The notes under the pieces were generated by a model. It saw only the letters and a list, made by a program, of their open reading frames with translations, made no database searches and had not been told where the DNA came from. A program made the position numbers and the translations under genes. This document shows, one piece after another, positions 36,372 through 46,593 of a stretch of 64,000 nt of DNA (its first letter is position 1; each line of letters begins with the position of its first letter). The stretch is from M0027 sp021713415 (GTDB lineage: Bacteria > Pseudomonadota > Gammaproteobacteria > Francisellales > Francisellaceae): the NCBI GenBank assembly GCA_021713415.1, contig JAKJJQ010000009.1, positions 13,223 through 77,222 of the forward strand, in the 5' to 3' direction.

Positions 36372-39300
36372 GCGCTTAACTCAGTTTTAGCAATGCCCAT
36401 AATCGTTCCAACATAGACTGTATTATTCATTTCTAGTACACTATTAACACGGTTACTACCTAAGCCATTGGTTGTTAATTTATTCGTCCAAGTTTCACCA
36501 GCATTACTTGAGATTGAAACACCGCTATTAGACTCTCTTTGCTGAGAATTAATTCCTAGGTACATAGTATCATCATTAGTAATATAAATACTTTGAATAT
36601 TATTACCAATAAGACCATTACTTGTCGTTATAGGATCATCAAATGACAATACGCCTCTATTTTTCTTATGACCAATATATAAGCCATTAATAGTGCCTGC
36701 ATAAATTGTTTGGCCATCACTTGATACTTCTATCGTATTGACTTGATAATCACCTAAATCATTCGCTTTTTTAAATACTACTGCAGAATTAATTGACGAA
36801 TAAAACCCATCATTAGTAGCAACATAAATTGTTTTTCCATCACTTGAGACATAAATACTATTAATCAGCTTATCTGTTAATACACCTGTATTATCTGCAA
36901 CAGGATTAAACTGACTACCTGTAGAATCAGTTGAAACGAATAAGCCTTTATCAGTCCCAGCATAAATAATACCAGAGTCAGTTACATAAATACTATCAAT
37001 TACATTACTACCTAAACCATTAGCAGTCGTTATTTTTGGATTAAACTGACTTGCACCTTGAGGTAATATAGATAAACCATTTTGAGTGCCAGCATAAACT
37101 GTCCCATCTTTTACATAAATAGTCCTAATATAATTATCAGCTAGACCATCTTCAGTTGTATAAGTAGTCCAGTTTTTTCCTGTATCACTAGAAACTGACA
37201 AGCCATTGATTGTTGCTGCATAAAGTATACCATTTTCATTAAATAACTGATTAATATTATTATTTGCCAATCCATTTATGTTCTGAACAATATTTTTAAA
37301 CATTAACTTATGTATTTTGGCTGAATCAATCATTTTTGAATAAGAAAAACCACCCGTTGTCGCTGCATAAATTTTATGATTTTCTACAAATACAGATTTT
37401 ACTTGATTACTTCCAAGTCCATTAGCTATTGTAAAGTTATGCCACTTCTTCATATTTACATGATTAGCAATTGAAGAAACTGAAAGACCACCGTCGGTTG
37501 CTAAATAGATTAACTTATCTTTAATGAATATATCTCTAATTACATTATTTGCAATACCACTATTTGCTTGGTTAATTGTCTGATAATGATTACCACCATC
37601 ACTAGAGACAGATAATCCATTTACCGTACCAGCATAAATAATACCTTTATGTACTAACAAACCTCTAATTGTTGTTGAAGCTAATGTATCACCATCTTGG
37701 CCATTTTCTAGATTAAAAGTATCACCACTACTATCTTGTGATATATATAACCCACCTCTTGCTGCTAGATAAATGATACCATTATCATCCACATAAATAT
37801 TTGAGCACCAATTTGACCCACCAGCTTTGTGCTCCCAAGTATTACCACCATCATACGAAATTGAAATTCCATATCCACTACCTGCTAAATATACTGTATC
37901 TACAGGCACGCCTTCAATTTTTTTAGTTACTACATAAACCACAGAGTTGATACTGCTAATGCCTGTATTAGTCGTTTTCATCCAAGTTCGACCATAATCA
38001 TGAGAGATTACAAGGCCATTATAAGTACCAACATAAATGTTTTTACCACCTTGAGTAACAAACAATGAATTAATTTGATTTAAATTAAGACCATTTGCCG
38101 TTGTTAAGTCAACCCAAGTTTTACCATTATCTTTTGAGATGGCTAAACCACCAGTATAAGTACCTGCATAAATCACACCATTTGATAAAACAAATGAAGT
38201 ATTTACATAATTATCTGGTAAACCTTGATGGAAACGTTGACTATTTTGAGGTGTTGTATAATATTCAGGATAATTATCAATCGTCAATGGCTTATGCTGT
38301 GTTAATGCACCATCTCCACTAACATTAATTATTGTATCTGTATAAGCTGGTTGGGTAATATTACCTGGGTTATAGTCTAAATCATACTGACATGATGCAC
38401 CTTGAGTTAATGTCATACTATCTTGGCATGTACTTGTATCAGTATTAACCGTTAGATTTTCTAAAGCAGGTATTGTTGTTAGTTTTAAATTATTAATATC
38501 GTAATTACCATTATTAGTTACATTAACTGTAATATGCTTTTGAATATTACTATTTGTTGTAATATGCTTATTTGACAAACTAACTGTTAGGTAATTTGGT
38601 TTTACAACATCCACTGAAATTTGATTTGATTGATTAAAGTTATCACCTGTTACTGATAAATTATACGTTCCTTGCTGTGTAGCAGTTGTATTTAATTCAA
38701 TGCTACAAGCACTTAATGGTGCTAAATTCTTTGTACAAGTATTATTACTTATCTGAATTTCTGAATCAGATGGTGTCATTTCTATATTATGCGCTGCAAC
38801 TGGTGATGCATTAATAATATAAACTTTTTTAGATTCACCTGAATTTAATGTAATATTTCTAGGCCATACCTTAACAATCGGTCTAATCACTGAAATTTGA
38901 GCAGCCATTGCTTGAATATAGTTGCTTGTATTAATCATTTGATAATTAACTGACTTAGTAAACGTATGTTCATTATTAGCTAAAACACCAACTGAACAAG
39001 TTTGTCCATTCTCTAATGTACCGTTACAATGCGAATCAAACGATATTTCTGGGTCATTTGAAGTAAAAATATCTTTGCTCACATCTACATCAGTACCTGT
39101 ACTATTTTCAACAATAATTTTTTGTGTTTTTGAATTTGTTGCACCACTGCCAATAACAGTTGGGTATTTATTCGTTAATGACTCTACTTTAAATGATTCA
39201 TTTGAAAGCTGTGTATCTTGGCCATTAACTGAGCCACTAATATAATATGACACTGACTGACCAACATAATCATTATCTTTTGGTGTTACCGTAATCTGAC

Positions 39301-39664
39301 ATAATTGATCTGTTGTTAATGCATTACATGCAGATGAATAATTAACGATAAAATGATCAGCCTGTGACGGCGTTACAAAATTAAGCTGTATATTATCAGC
39401 TTGAGCATTTGGTGTTGGAGTCGTGCCAACTTGCAGACTAGTTGCTGTTTCAGCCAAATCTACATCTATTATATAATCTGATGCAACAACGGCTACATCT
39501 GAAGTATGGCTATCTTCTAATGTATAAGTAACATTATTTGTTGGTTGGCCATGATCATTATTATCTGAATCAGAAGATCCATTAATATCACTATGACAAC
39601 CATAAAGCACAAATGATAAAGATAATACACAAGATAAGCCTAGCTTATTTATATTAATAGACAT
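36368..39664 (-). CDS. Large lipoprotein: Ig-like modules plus 14-repeat beta-propeller
   Basis: 1098 residues from ATG 39664 (AGGGG 7 bp upstream; a TTG two codons earlier is ignored). Lipobox FVLYGC puts the lipid on Cys 23. Residues ~45-470 form about four beta-sandwich modules, each with a Cys pair of the C-x(n)-L..G..C type (e.g. CNALTTDQLCQITVTPK and CNGTLENGQTCSVGVL). The rest is 14 copies of a ~43-residue repeat with (I/V)Y(A/V)GT..G(L/V).(I/V)S and NGLGSN.(I/V).SI(Y/F)V, matching two seven-bladed propellers of the BNR/sortilin or two-component-propeller type. The first module matches the N-terminus of the protein at 61178. Role unknown; surface binding is likely. Confidence 0.88.
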   Translation of the reverse strand: MSININKLGLSCVLSLSFVLYGCHSDINGSSDSDNNDHGQPTNNVTYTLEDSHTSDVAVVASDYIIDVDLAETATSLQVGTTPTPNAQADNIQLNFVTPSQADHFIVNYSSACNALTTDQLCQITVTPKDNDYVGQSVSYYISGSVNGQDTQLSNESFKVESLTNKYPTVIGSGATNSKTQKIIVENSTGTDVDVSKDIFTSNDPEISFDSHCNGTLENGQTCSVGVLANNEHTFTKSVNYQMINTSNYIQAMAAQISVIRPIVKVWPRNITLNSGESKKVYIINASPVAAHNIEMTPSDSEIQISNNTCTKNLAPLSACSIELNTTATQQGTYNLSVTGDNFNQSNQISVDVVKPNYLTVSLSNKHITTNSNIQKHITVNVTNNGNYDINNLKLTTIPALENLTVNTDTSTCQDSMTLTQGASCQYDLDYNPGNITQPAYTDTIINVSGDGALTQHKPLTIDNYPEYYTTPQNSQRFHQGLPDNYVNTSFVLSNGVIYAGTYTGGLAISKDNGKTWVDLTTANGLNLNQINSLFVTQGGKNIYVGTYNGLVISHDYGRTWMKTTNTGISSINSVVYVVTKKIEGVPVDTVYLAGSGYGISISYDGGNTWEHKAGGSNWCSNIYVDDNGIIYLAARGGLYISQDSSGDTFNLENGQDGDTLASTTIRGLLVHKGIIYAGTVNGLSVSSDGGNHYQTINQANSGIANNVIRDIFIKDKLIYLATDGGLSVSSIANHVNMKKWHNFTIANGLGSNQVKSVFVENHKIYAATTGGFSYSKMIDSAKIHKLMFKNIVQNINGLANNNINQLFNENGILYAATINGLSVSSDTGKNWTTYTTEDGLADNYIRTIYVKDGTVYAGTQNGLSILPQGASQFNPKITTANGLGSNVIDSIYVTDSGIIYAGTDKGLFVSTDSTGSQFNPVADNTGVLTDKLINSIYVSSDGKTIYVATNDGFYSSINSAVVFKKANDLGDYQVNTIEVSSDGQTIYAGTINGLYIGHKKNRGVLSFDDPITTSNGLIGNNIQSIYITNDDTMYLGINSQQRESNSGVSISSNAGETWTNKLTTNGLGSNRVNSVLEMNNTVYVGTIMGIAKTELSA

Positions 39665-39842
39665 TTGCAATCCCCTAAAGTGTTGTAATTATAAAGTTTG
39701 TGTTGTTGTTCACGCAACAATTTATCAGACATATAATAGATATCAATATTAAAAGTAATATTTTTATTGTATTTTTATTTTCTTGCTAATTAGATATTTG
39801 TTCTATACTTGTATATATAATATTAAAGTGTAGGGTTTAAAA

Positions 39843-41723
39843 TTGAATGATATAGCTTATGCCTTAAAACTATATGAAAAAGGCCATATTGAAAAAGCAA
39901 AAAAATCCTGTTTAAAAATATTAAAAAAAGAGCCTAATAATTATAATGCTAATTACCTAGTTGGCATTATTTATCAATTGCTAAATAAGTATCAAAAATC
40001 CGAGTCTTTTATTAAAAAAGCGATACAAGCTAATCCTGAAATTGCAGATATTTACTTTCAACTTGCCAATGTACAAAGAGAACAAAATAAAATAGATGAA
40101 GCCATTGCTAACTATAAAAAAGCAACTGAGCTTAATCCAAATTATGCAGAGGCCTATAGTAACTTAGGTGGACTTCTACATCAAAAACAACACTATAATG
40201 AAGCAATTACTAGCTACAAAAAAGCTATTGACATCAACCCTGGGCATGTTAGTGCTTATTCTAATCTTGGCGTTACTTTAAGAAAATTAGGTGAATATGA
40301 CCAAGCCATTTCAAATTATAAAAAAGCATTATTGCTTAACCCATCAAATGCAAATACTCATTTTAATTTAGGCAACCTCTTTAATGAACAATCTAATTAT
40401 GAAGAAGCAATTTCAGCTTATAATAATGCACTTAAACATAACCCTAATTACGTTGAAGCTTACTCAAATTTAGGTAATATTCATAAAGATATGAACAATT
40501 TTGATCAGGCTAAAAAGTTTTATGAAAAAGCTTTAGAAATAAACCCTAATTATATTGAAGCTTATACAAACTTAGGTAGCTTATACCATGAACTTGGTCA
40601 ATATGAACAAGCTATTGATATCTTTGAAGCTATTATTGAAAAAAATCCAGATAATGAAGAAGTATATTGTAATCTTGGTGGTACATTACATGAGTGTGGT
40701 TATATTGAAGAAGCTATTATATATTATGAAAAAGCGCTTGAAATTAACCCAGATTATGCCGATGCACATGCAAATTATGCATTTGTCTTATTAAGTAAAC
40801 TAGAATTTGAGAAAGGTTGGCGAAAATATAAATACCGACATATCAAAAAAAGCAAAGATAAAGACAAAGCACTTAAACAACTAAAAGCATCTAACAAAAT
40901 CGATTCAAACCAACTTGAATTTAAAAATAAAGTTGTTTATTTAAGACATGAGCAAGGCTTTGGTGATATGTTTATGAGTTCAAGATTCATACAATATTTA
41001 TTAGACAAAAATGCTAAAGTGATAGTCTATCTTAACCGTCACCCTCAATTACATAAACTTTTTAAGCTATCTTTTCCAAATGCTCAATTTATTACTGAAC
41101 CTTTAGAAGAACACTGTGATTATAGTATCCCTATGATGGATACTGCAGGCGTTCTTGGCATTAATCAAAATAATATGCCCTTTACTTCATCTTATCTTAA
41201 ATGCGATATAGAGCTACAAAACAAATATAAAAAGAAATACTTTGATAATGATCAGTTTAAAATTGGTATTGTTTGGGCAGGAGGCAAATCCTACGGCAAT
41301 AATAAAATTAGATCCTTACATCTAAATGAATTTATTGAAAATTTTAAACTTCCAGAAAACTGTCAACTCTACTCGTTTCAAAAAGATTTATCTGATAATG
41401 ACAAGCAATTACTTGATCAGCATAATATTACTGATATTGGCCAATATATGGATGATTTTCTTGATACTGCTTCATTATTAAAAAATTTAGATGTACTTAT
41501 TTCAGTGGATACAGCACAAGCACACCTTGCATCAGCCTTAGGCCTTAAAACTTTAATTTTATTATCTTCTTATCAAATTGAATGGCGCTGGGGTGTTTGT
41601 AAAAAATCGAAAACAAGCTACTGGTATGATGCTACAGAGTTAATCTGGCAAATAGAGAAAGGGAATTGGCATAGTATATTCAATAACTTAAATCGTCGAG
41701 TCAATGAATTATCTAAAAAATAA
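39843..41723 (+). CDS. TPR protein with C-terminal glycosyltransferase (GT9/OGT-like) domain
   Basis: 626 residues. The start is TTG 39843, supported by AGGG 7 bp upstream; no ATG fits. Residues ~1-320 are about nine TPR units (for example YKKATELNPNYAEAYSNLG and YEKALEINPDYADAHANYA). Residues ~360-620 look like a glycosyltransferase: VYLRHEQGFGDMFMSSRF, IGIVWAGGKSYGNN and SVDTAQAHLASALGLKT, typical of GT9-like TPR enzymes. Likely glycosylates proteins or surface glycans; donor and target are unknown. Convergent with the following pyruvyl-transferase-like gene. Confidence 0.85.
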   Translation: MNDIAYALKLYEKGHIEKAKKSCLKILKKEPNNYNANYLVGIIYQLLNKYQKSESFIKKAIQANPEIADIYFQLANVQREQNKIDEAIANYKKATELNPNYAEAYSNLGGLLHQKQHYNEAITSYKKAIDINPGHVSAYSNLGVTLRKLGEYDQAISNYKKALLLNPSNANTHFNLGNLFNEQSNYEEAISAYNNALKHNPNYVEAYSNLGNIHKDMNNFDQAKKFYEKALEINPNYIEAYTNLGSLYHELGQYEQAIDIFEAIIEKNPDNEEVYCNLGGTLHECGYIEEAIIYYEKALEINPDYADAHANYAFVLLSKLEFEKGWRKYKYRHIKKSKDKDKALKQLKASNKIDSNQLEFKNKVVYLRHEQGFGDMFMSSRFIQYLLDKNAKVIVYLNRHPQLHKLFKLSFPNAQFITEPLEEHCDYSIPMMDTAGVLGINQNNMPFTSSYLKCDIELQNKYKKKYFDNDQFKIGIVWAGGKSYGNNKIRSLHLNEFIENFKLPENCQLYSFQKDLSDNDKQLLDQHNITDIGQYMDDFLDTASLLKNLDVLISVDTAQAHLASALGLKTLILLSSYQIEWRWGVCKKSKTSYWYDATELIWQIEKGNWHSIFNNLNRRVNELSKK

Positions 41724-41809
41724 TATAATAAAAACTCTCTATAAAATTCATACCTAGGCGCGATAAATCAACACCTCTACATTGACATCAGAATAAAATG
41801 ATTAACTTT

Positions 41810-43087
41810 TCATCTTAAATACTCATCAATTTTATTTTCTAATAATTTCATTTTTCTTAGAACAAAATCTCTATAATTTGCCACAGCAAGCTTATCATTT
41901 TGAAACATTTGATTTTGAGGATAATGATAACCATACACATCTAACAACATTGAACGAAATTTACCAGCTAAAAGTCCATCAACATCAGGTTGCTCTAAAT
42001 AACCAATTTGATCAGCACTGGTCATCGCACATATTAAAGGATGTAGTCTTGTTGAAAAAACCTGTTTATATTTATTAATTTGTTGAATTGTGCGATCTAA
42101 TGGTAAATTTTTTAAGATTTCATCACCTACCTTTAAGACACCTTCTTCTGATGCATTAATCATAGGAAACTCACTAATTAACCAATCACCTAAATGCTCA
42201 ACTTGATTTGCATAGTCTCCATAAATAAGCACATCTTCTTTATAACGTGCAAACCAAAAGTCTAACTGTTTAAATAGTTCTTTAATGTTTTTTTGTGAAA
42301 TTTTTTCTCTATATTGTGTCCCAAATATACCAATTGATTTTTTTGCATGCTTTACTAATGTAATTAACTCATCTGTTAAAATCGGCTCAAAAATGCTATT
42401 GCCAATCCCAATAATAACTAAATCATATTTTACTTTTAAATTAGCACTAAATGGTTTAAATGTAGCGTATTCAACGAATGCATTTGATGGTAAAATTTTA
42501 GTTAAGCAATGAACTCCAAGTCTATCACCAAAATTACCAATGTTATTATAAGATACAACTAAAACTTTCTTTTTAGGGTATTGCTTTAAAGGTGGCTTAG
42601 AGGAGGCCAAAAATAAAGACTCATGATTACTAATTTTTAATTCTTTTTGAAGATAAAGACCATTATGTTGAAAAAGTTTTAATAGATCCATTTTTTTTAA
42701 GTGATTATGCCAACCTACTTTAATTCGTGATTCATCACTCATACCATCAGCAAACTGATAGGATATTAAAAGATCTTTTTTATAAGCTGCAAGCTTTGCA
42801 ATTGCTTGAGGTAAATCATCTAAATATTCCCAACAACCAAGCCCTGTGACTAAATTATAATTTTGACTGATATCTGGTAATACATTGTTATTTGCTAAAT
42901 TAAAGTAACTATATTGGCAACCAAATGGTAATTGATCTTTAAGGTTTGTATCACTTAAACCTAATTCAAAAACATGTGCACCTGCTGGTATAAGACAAGA
43001 AGCAGCCTTTAGTCTTCTTTGCACATCTTTACTATTTGATTTATCCATTTCTTCATTCCATTGATATTCAACTAGATACTTTAACAA
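41810..43087 (-). CDS. Fusion of methyltransferase-like and polysaccharide pyruvyl transferase-like domains
   Basis: 425 residues if translation starts at TTG 43087; an internal ATG at 43048 (residue 14) is an alternative, and neither has a strong SD. Residues ~30-160 resemble a class I methyltransferase with a weak SAM loop (HVFELGLSDTNLKDQLPFG) and LVTGLGCWEYLDDLPQAI. Residues ~173-425 resemble the PS_pyruv_trans family: VLVVSYNNIGNFGDRLGVHC, LVIIGIGNSIFEPIL, GIFGTQYREK and FSTRLHPLICAMTS. Such enzymes modify sugars of surface polysaccharides. Active-site detail is uncertain, so either domain may be inactive. Confidence 0.68.
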   Translation of the reverse strand: MLKYLVEYQWNEEMDKSNSKDVQRRLKAASCLIPAGAHVFELGLSDTNLKDQLPFGCQYSYFNLANNNVLPDISQNYNLVTGLGCWEYLDDLPQAIAKLAAYKKDLLISYQFADGMSDESRIKVGWHNHLKKMDLLKLFQHNGLYLQKELKISNHESLFLASSKPPLKQYPKKKVLVVSYNNIGNFGDRLGVHCLTKILPSNAFVEYATFKPFSANLKVKYDLVIIGIGNSIFEPILTDELITLVKHAKKSIGIFGTQYREKISQKNIKELFKQLDFWFARYKEDVLIYGDYANQVEHLGDWLISEFPMINASEEGVLKVGDEILKNLPLDRTIQQINKYKQVFSTRLHPLICAMTSADQIGYLEQPDVDGLLAGKFRSMLLDVYGYHYPQNQMFQNDKLAVANYRDFVLRKMKLLENKIDEYLR

Positions 43088-43162
43088 ACAATACTCATTT
43101 TATCAGTTTAGTTGATTTGTCAATCCGCTTCCATCAATAGCGCATCAAGCATTATGATTAAC

Positions 43163-43474
43163 TTAAGCACCAAATTGATTTAACTTTTTCTCCTTGCGCT
43201 TTTTTTCTGCTCGAATACGCCTTGCTTCCATTGGATCAATGGTTAAAGGACGGTAAATTTCAATTCGATCACCAGCATTTACAAGATCATCTAGTTGCTT
43301 TTTCTTTGAAAAAATACCAACGATTAGTTCATCCAACTTTAATTCAGCAATATCATTTAAAATGTCAGAAGTTAAAATTACTTCTCTAATGGTCATACCG
43401 TCTTTAAATGTTACGCTAATTAAATGCTGCATTTTAGGTAATGCATAACAAACTTCTACATACTTAGAAGACAT
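43163..43474 (-). CDS. rnfH: RnfH family ubiquitin-like protein
   Basis: 103 residues. Begins KYVEVCYALPKMQHLISVTF and ends with IEIYRPLTIDPMEARRIRAE, the UPF0125/RnfH signature; a basic C-terminal tail follows. Beta-grasp fold; function not established. Encoded immediately after ratA (2 bp gap), as in E. coli. Confidence 0.93.
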   Translation of the reverse strand: MSSKYVEVCYALPKMQHLISVTFKDGMTIREVILTSDILNDIAELKLDELIVGIFSKKKQLDDLVNAGDRIEIYRPLTIDPMEARRIRAEKKRKEKKLNQFGA

Positions 43475-43476
43475 AA

Positions 43477-43917
43477 TTAAGCTTTACCACCGTATACTTC
43501 ATCAGCACGTTTGCAAAATGCATCTAACATCGTATTGGCGATATTATTAAACACCATACCAACAGTCATTGCCATAAATGGATTAGAAAATTCAAACTCC
43601 ATTGTAAAATTAACTGTACATGAGTGATCATCAATTTCATTAAATTGCCATAGACCATAAAGTTTTTTAAATGGCCCTTCTAATAGTTCCAATGTCATTT
43701 CTTTATTTTTTTTCAAGCGATTTCTCGTTGCAAACGATTTTTCAAAGCCCCCTTTTGCAACATATAACTTACCCTCAACTAAATCATCAGTACGCTTTAA
43801 AACTTCCGCTTTTGAACACCAAGGCAAAAACTCAGAATACGCTTCAATATCATTAACTAAATTAAACATTGCTTCTGCTGAATAAGGAACAGTTGCACTT
43901 TTTTCAACTTTACTCAT
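43477..43917 (-). CDS. ratA: RatA / coenzyme Q10-binding START-like protein
   Basis: 146 residues, SRPBCC (polyketide cyclase) fold. Seen: VPYSAEAMFNLVNDIEAYSEFLPWC, then NRLKKN and FKKLYGLWQF. E. coli RatA blocks 70S formation when overproduced, and the related COQ10 proteins bind ubiquinone. ratA-rnfH next to divergent smpB is a conserved arrangement. Confidence 0.92.
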   Translation of the reverse strand: MSKVEKSATVPYSAEAMFNLVNDIEAYSEFLPWCSKAEVLKRTDDLVEGKLYVAKGGFEKSFATRNRLKKNKEMTLELLEGPFKKLYGLWQFNEIDDHSCTVNFTMEFEFSNPFMAMTVGMVFNNIANTMLDAFCKRADEVYGGKA

Positions 43918-44014
43918 CTTTTTTCTCTATTTTTATTCTGTATTGTTTGAATCAAATCATGCTAAAATCGGTGCCATTGTAGCAAATTATCTGCTTATAG
44001 GAAAACATTTAGCA

Positions 44015-44491
44015 ATGAAAAAAAAGAAATCCAATCATAGTGACTCTACGATTGCACTAAATCGTAAAGCTCGCCATGACTACATATTAGAAGATAAATA
44101 CGAAGCAGGTATTGTCCTCAAGGGATGGGAAATTAAAAGTATACGCCAAGGCCGAGTACAAATATCTGACAGTCACGTTATCGTTAGAAAAGGTGAAGTA
44201 TGGCTATTAAATGCACTAATTACACCGCTTCATAGTGCCTCAACTCATGTAGTAGCTGATCCATCGGCAACAAGAAAGTTATTACTTAATCGACGTGAAA
44301 TTAATAAATTAATTGGTGGTGTTGAAAAAGAAGGTTACACCATTGTACCTCTAGTAATGTACTTTAAAGGTAGTCGAGTCAAAGTTGAAATTGCCTTAGC
44401 TAAAGGTAAGAAATTACATGATAAACGCTCCAGTAGTAAAGAAAGAGATTGGCAGCGAGAAAAAGAACGCATATTTAAAAAACAGAGGTAA
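44015..44491 (+). CDS. smpB: SsrA-binding protein SmpB
   Basis: 158 residues from ATG 44015; the frame is open from 43943, but the family starts at MKKKKSN and AGGA lies 12 bp before this ATG. It has ALNRKARHDYILEDKYEAGIVLKGWEI split by a Gly, then KGSRVKVEIALAKGKKLHDKR and a basic tail. It carries tmRNA to stalled ribosomes. No ssrA gene lies in this window. Confidence 0.95.
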   Translation: MKKKKSNHSDSTIALNRKARHDYILEDKYEAGIVLKGWEIKSIRQGRVQISDSHVIVRKGEVWLLNALITPLHSASTHVVADPSATRKLLLNRREINKLIGGVEKEGYTIVPLVMYFKGSRVKVEIALAKGKKLHDKRSSSKERDWQREKERIFKKQR

Positions 44492-44493
44492 TT

Positions 44494-45858
44494 ATGTCAG
44501 ATACAACTATTTTTTCTATTTCACCTATTGATGGGCGCTACCAATCCAAAGTAGCTTCTTTAAATAAAATAGCATCTGAATATGGACTTATTTACTATCG
44601 TACCTTAGTTGAAGTTCGCTGGTTTATTGCGCTTTCTAATCATACTAATATTAAAGAGTTACCTAAATTTAGTAATGATGAAATTGCATTTTTAAATGAC
44701 ATTATCAACAATTTTAATCAAGATGATGCATTAACTGTAAAACATATTGAAAAAACAACTAATCATGACGTTAAAGCAGTTGAATATTTAATTAAAGAAA
44801 AACTATCAAAAAACGAGCATTTAAATCAACTAGGTGAATTTATTCATTTTGCCTGTACATCAGAAGATATCAATAACTTATCTTATGCATTAATGCTTAA
44901 AGACACCATTAAAACAGTTAAGCCTTATTTAATCGACATCTTAACTACTTTACAACAATTAGCCCATAGGTATGCTGAAATTCCACTATTATCAAAAACA
45001 CATGGCCAGCCTGCATCACCATCCACTTTAGGTAAAGAGTTTGCCAATGTTTATGCACGCCTAAACCGCCAAGTAAAACAAATTGATAAAGTAGAATATC
45101 TAGGCAAAATTAATGGTGCTGTTGGAAACTTTAATGCACATATCAGTGCTTATCCAGAAATTAATTGGCCACAATTTGCAGCTGAGTTTGTTGCAAGTTT
45201 AGGACTTGACTACAACCCTTATACAACACAAATTGAACCACATGATTATATCGCTGAAATCTTAGATTTATTCGTACGTATTCACACAATTTTAATCGAT
45301 TTCTCTCGTGATATTTGGGGTTATATTTCTTTTAATTACTTCAAACAAAAAACGATTGAAGGTGAAGTTGGATCATCAACTATGCCACATAAAGTTAACC
45401 CAATTGACTTTGAAAATGCTGAAGGAAATCTAGGTATTGCCAATGCTATGATGACACATTTAGCTCAAAAATTACCTATATCTCGTTTTCAAAGAGACTT
45501 AACTGACTCTACAGTACTACGTAATATTGGTGTTGGATTTGCACATGGATTAATTGCATACCAAGCATTACTTAAAGGTATAAATAAATTAGAAGTTAAT
45601 CAAAATGTGCTATTAAATGATTTGGATAATAACGTTGAAGTTCTAGGAGAAGCTGTTCAAACAGTAATGCGTCGTTATGGCATTGAAAAACCTTATGAAA
45701 AGTTGAAAGCTTTAACTAGAGGCAAACGACTAAATATAGAAGATATGAGAGCCTTTATTAGCCAATTGAATATACCCAATAATGCAAAGGAACAGCTATT
45801 TGAACTACTACCTGAAACTTATACAGGACTTGCTAAAGATTTGGCTAAAGAAATATAA
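44494..45858 (+). CDS. purB: Adenylosuccinate lyase
   Basis: 454 residues, the E. coli-like long form. Begins ISPIDGRYQSKVASLNKIAS, has SKTHGQPASPSTLGKEFANV and the signature GEVGSSTMPHKVNPIDFENA. Catalyses two steps of purine synthesis. Starts 2 bp after smpB, so cotranscription is possible. Confidence 0.96.
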   Translation: MSDTTIFSISPIDGRYQSKVASLNKIASEYGLIYYRTLVEVRWFIALSNHTNIKELPKFSNDEIAFLNDIINNFNQDDALTVKHIEKTTNHDVKAVEYLIKEKLSKNEHLNQLGEFIHFACTSEDINNLSYALMLKDTIKTVKPYLIDILTTLQQLAHRYAEIPLLSKTHGQPASPSTLGKEFANVYARLNRQVKQIDKVEYLGKINGAVGNFNAHISAYPEINWPQFAAEFVASLGLDYNPYTTQIEPHDYIAEILDLFVRIHTILIDFSRDIWGYISFNYFKQKTIEGEVGSSTMPHKVNPIDFENAEGNLGIANAMMTHLAQKLPISRFQRDLTDSTVLRNIGVGFAHGLIAYQALLKGINKLEVNQNVLLNDLDNNVEVLGEAVQTVMRRYGIEKPYEKLKALTRGKRLNIEDMRAFISQLNIPNNAKEQLFELLPETYTGLAKDLAKEI

Positions 45859-45881
45859 GCAAACAATATAATTATAATAAA

Positions 45882-45897
45882 TAGAACAGTCGTTCTA
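45882..45897. terminator. Weak bidirectional hairpin between purB and icmL
   Basis: TAGAAC and GTTCTA (45882-45887, 45892-45897) form a short 6-bp hairpin with an AGTC loop in the 40-bp gap between two convergent genes. It is flanked by A-rich and T-rich sequence and could serve either direction. Confidence 0.4.
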
Positions 45898-45898
45898 C

Positions 45899-46525
45899 TT
45901 ATTTACCAGTATACGGTTGTTCAACAACCTGAGATATTCCTAATAACTCACCACTTTCTGTATTTGCATTTTTCATAATTGTAAGTGATAAGATAAACTG
46001 ATTAGTTTGCTCTTTTTTACCTTGCTGGAAGTTAATCATTACAGGCACTTGAACTTTCCATGCCATAACACCATTAACTGAGCCTTTGGCAGTTACAACA
46101 GGTACATCTTGTAATGTTGCACGTGTAACTAATTTATCTTTAACAATTTGATCCAATACACTCTTAAATGCAGTTGAATAACTATTCCAACCATAATTAG
46201 TAAAATATTTATTAATATCATTTAACTGTGAACGATAATTTAAGAAATCTAACACATATAGTTTTGGTACAACTTGTGAAACCCAAGATACGACCATTGC
46301 ATCTGTAATTTGTGCCGTTTTAGTACCTTGTAATTGAAGTAAGCGACCATTTTCAGTGACTGCAAAATAGCTAGACTGCGGCTTAGAAGCTATTGTAAAC
46401 ATTAAACCTACAAATAATACAACATTTAATATACAACTAATTAATAAAACTGTCGTTATACGTTTAAAGTTCTGTTTAAAAAAATCATTGCGTTTAATAA
46501 TTTGGGTTAATACATCTTCAGCCAT
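45899..46525 (-). CDS. icmL: Dot/Icm protein IcmL/DotI (VirB8-like)
   Basis: 208 residues from ATG 46525 (AAGGTGA precedes; the GTG at 46534 was not chosen). TM at ~22-46 (ITTVLLISCILNVVLFVGL), then a periplasmic domain with SSYFAVTENGRLLQL, VSWVSQVVPKLYVLDFLNYR, YFTNYGWNSY and MAWKVQVPVMINFQ, the DotI pattern. It forms the inner-membrane core with DotJ, DotG and others. Last gene of the cluster here; dotJ (icmM) is not beside it. Confidence 0.92.
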   Translation of the reverse strand: MAEDVLTQIIKRNDFFKQNFKRITTVLLISCILNVVLFVGLMFTIASKPQSSYFAVTENGRLLQLQGTKTAQITDAMVVSWVSQVVPKLYVLDFLNYRSQLNDINKYFTNYGWNSYSTAFKSVLDQIVKDKLVTRATLQDVPVVTAKGSVNGVMAWKVQVPVMINFQQGKKEQTNQFILSLTIMKNANTESGELLGISQVVEQPYTGK

Positions 46526-46593
46526 AAACGTCACCTTGGTTTTGTTTTTTTAATTCTATTACCATAATTCTAACTCTAATTTTAAACTATTTA

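Noticed and set aside
36368..39664. Two-component sensor with a propeller input
   Set aside because: There is a lipobox and no TM, histidine kinase or output domain after the propeller repeats.
39721..39842. Possible CRISPR-like or tandem repeats upstream of the TPR gene
   Set aside because: Only AT-rich runs; no repeat-spacer periodicity.
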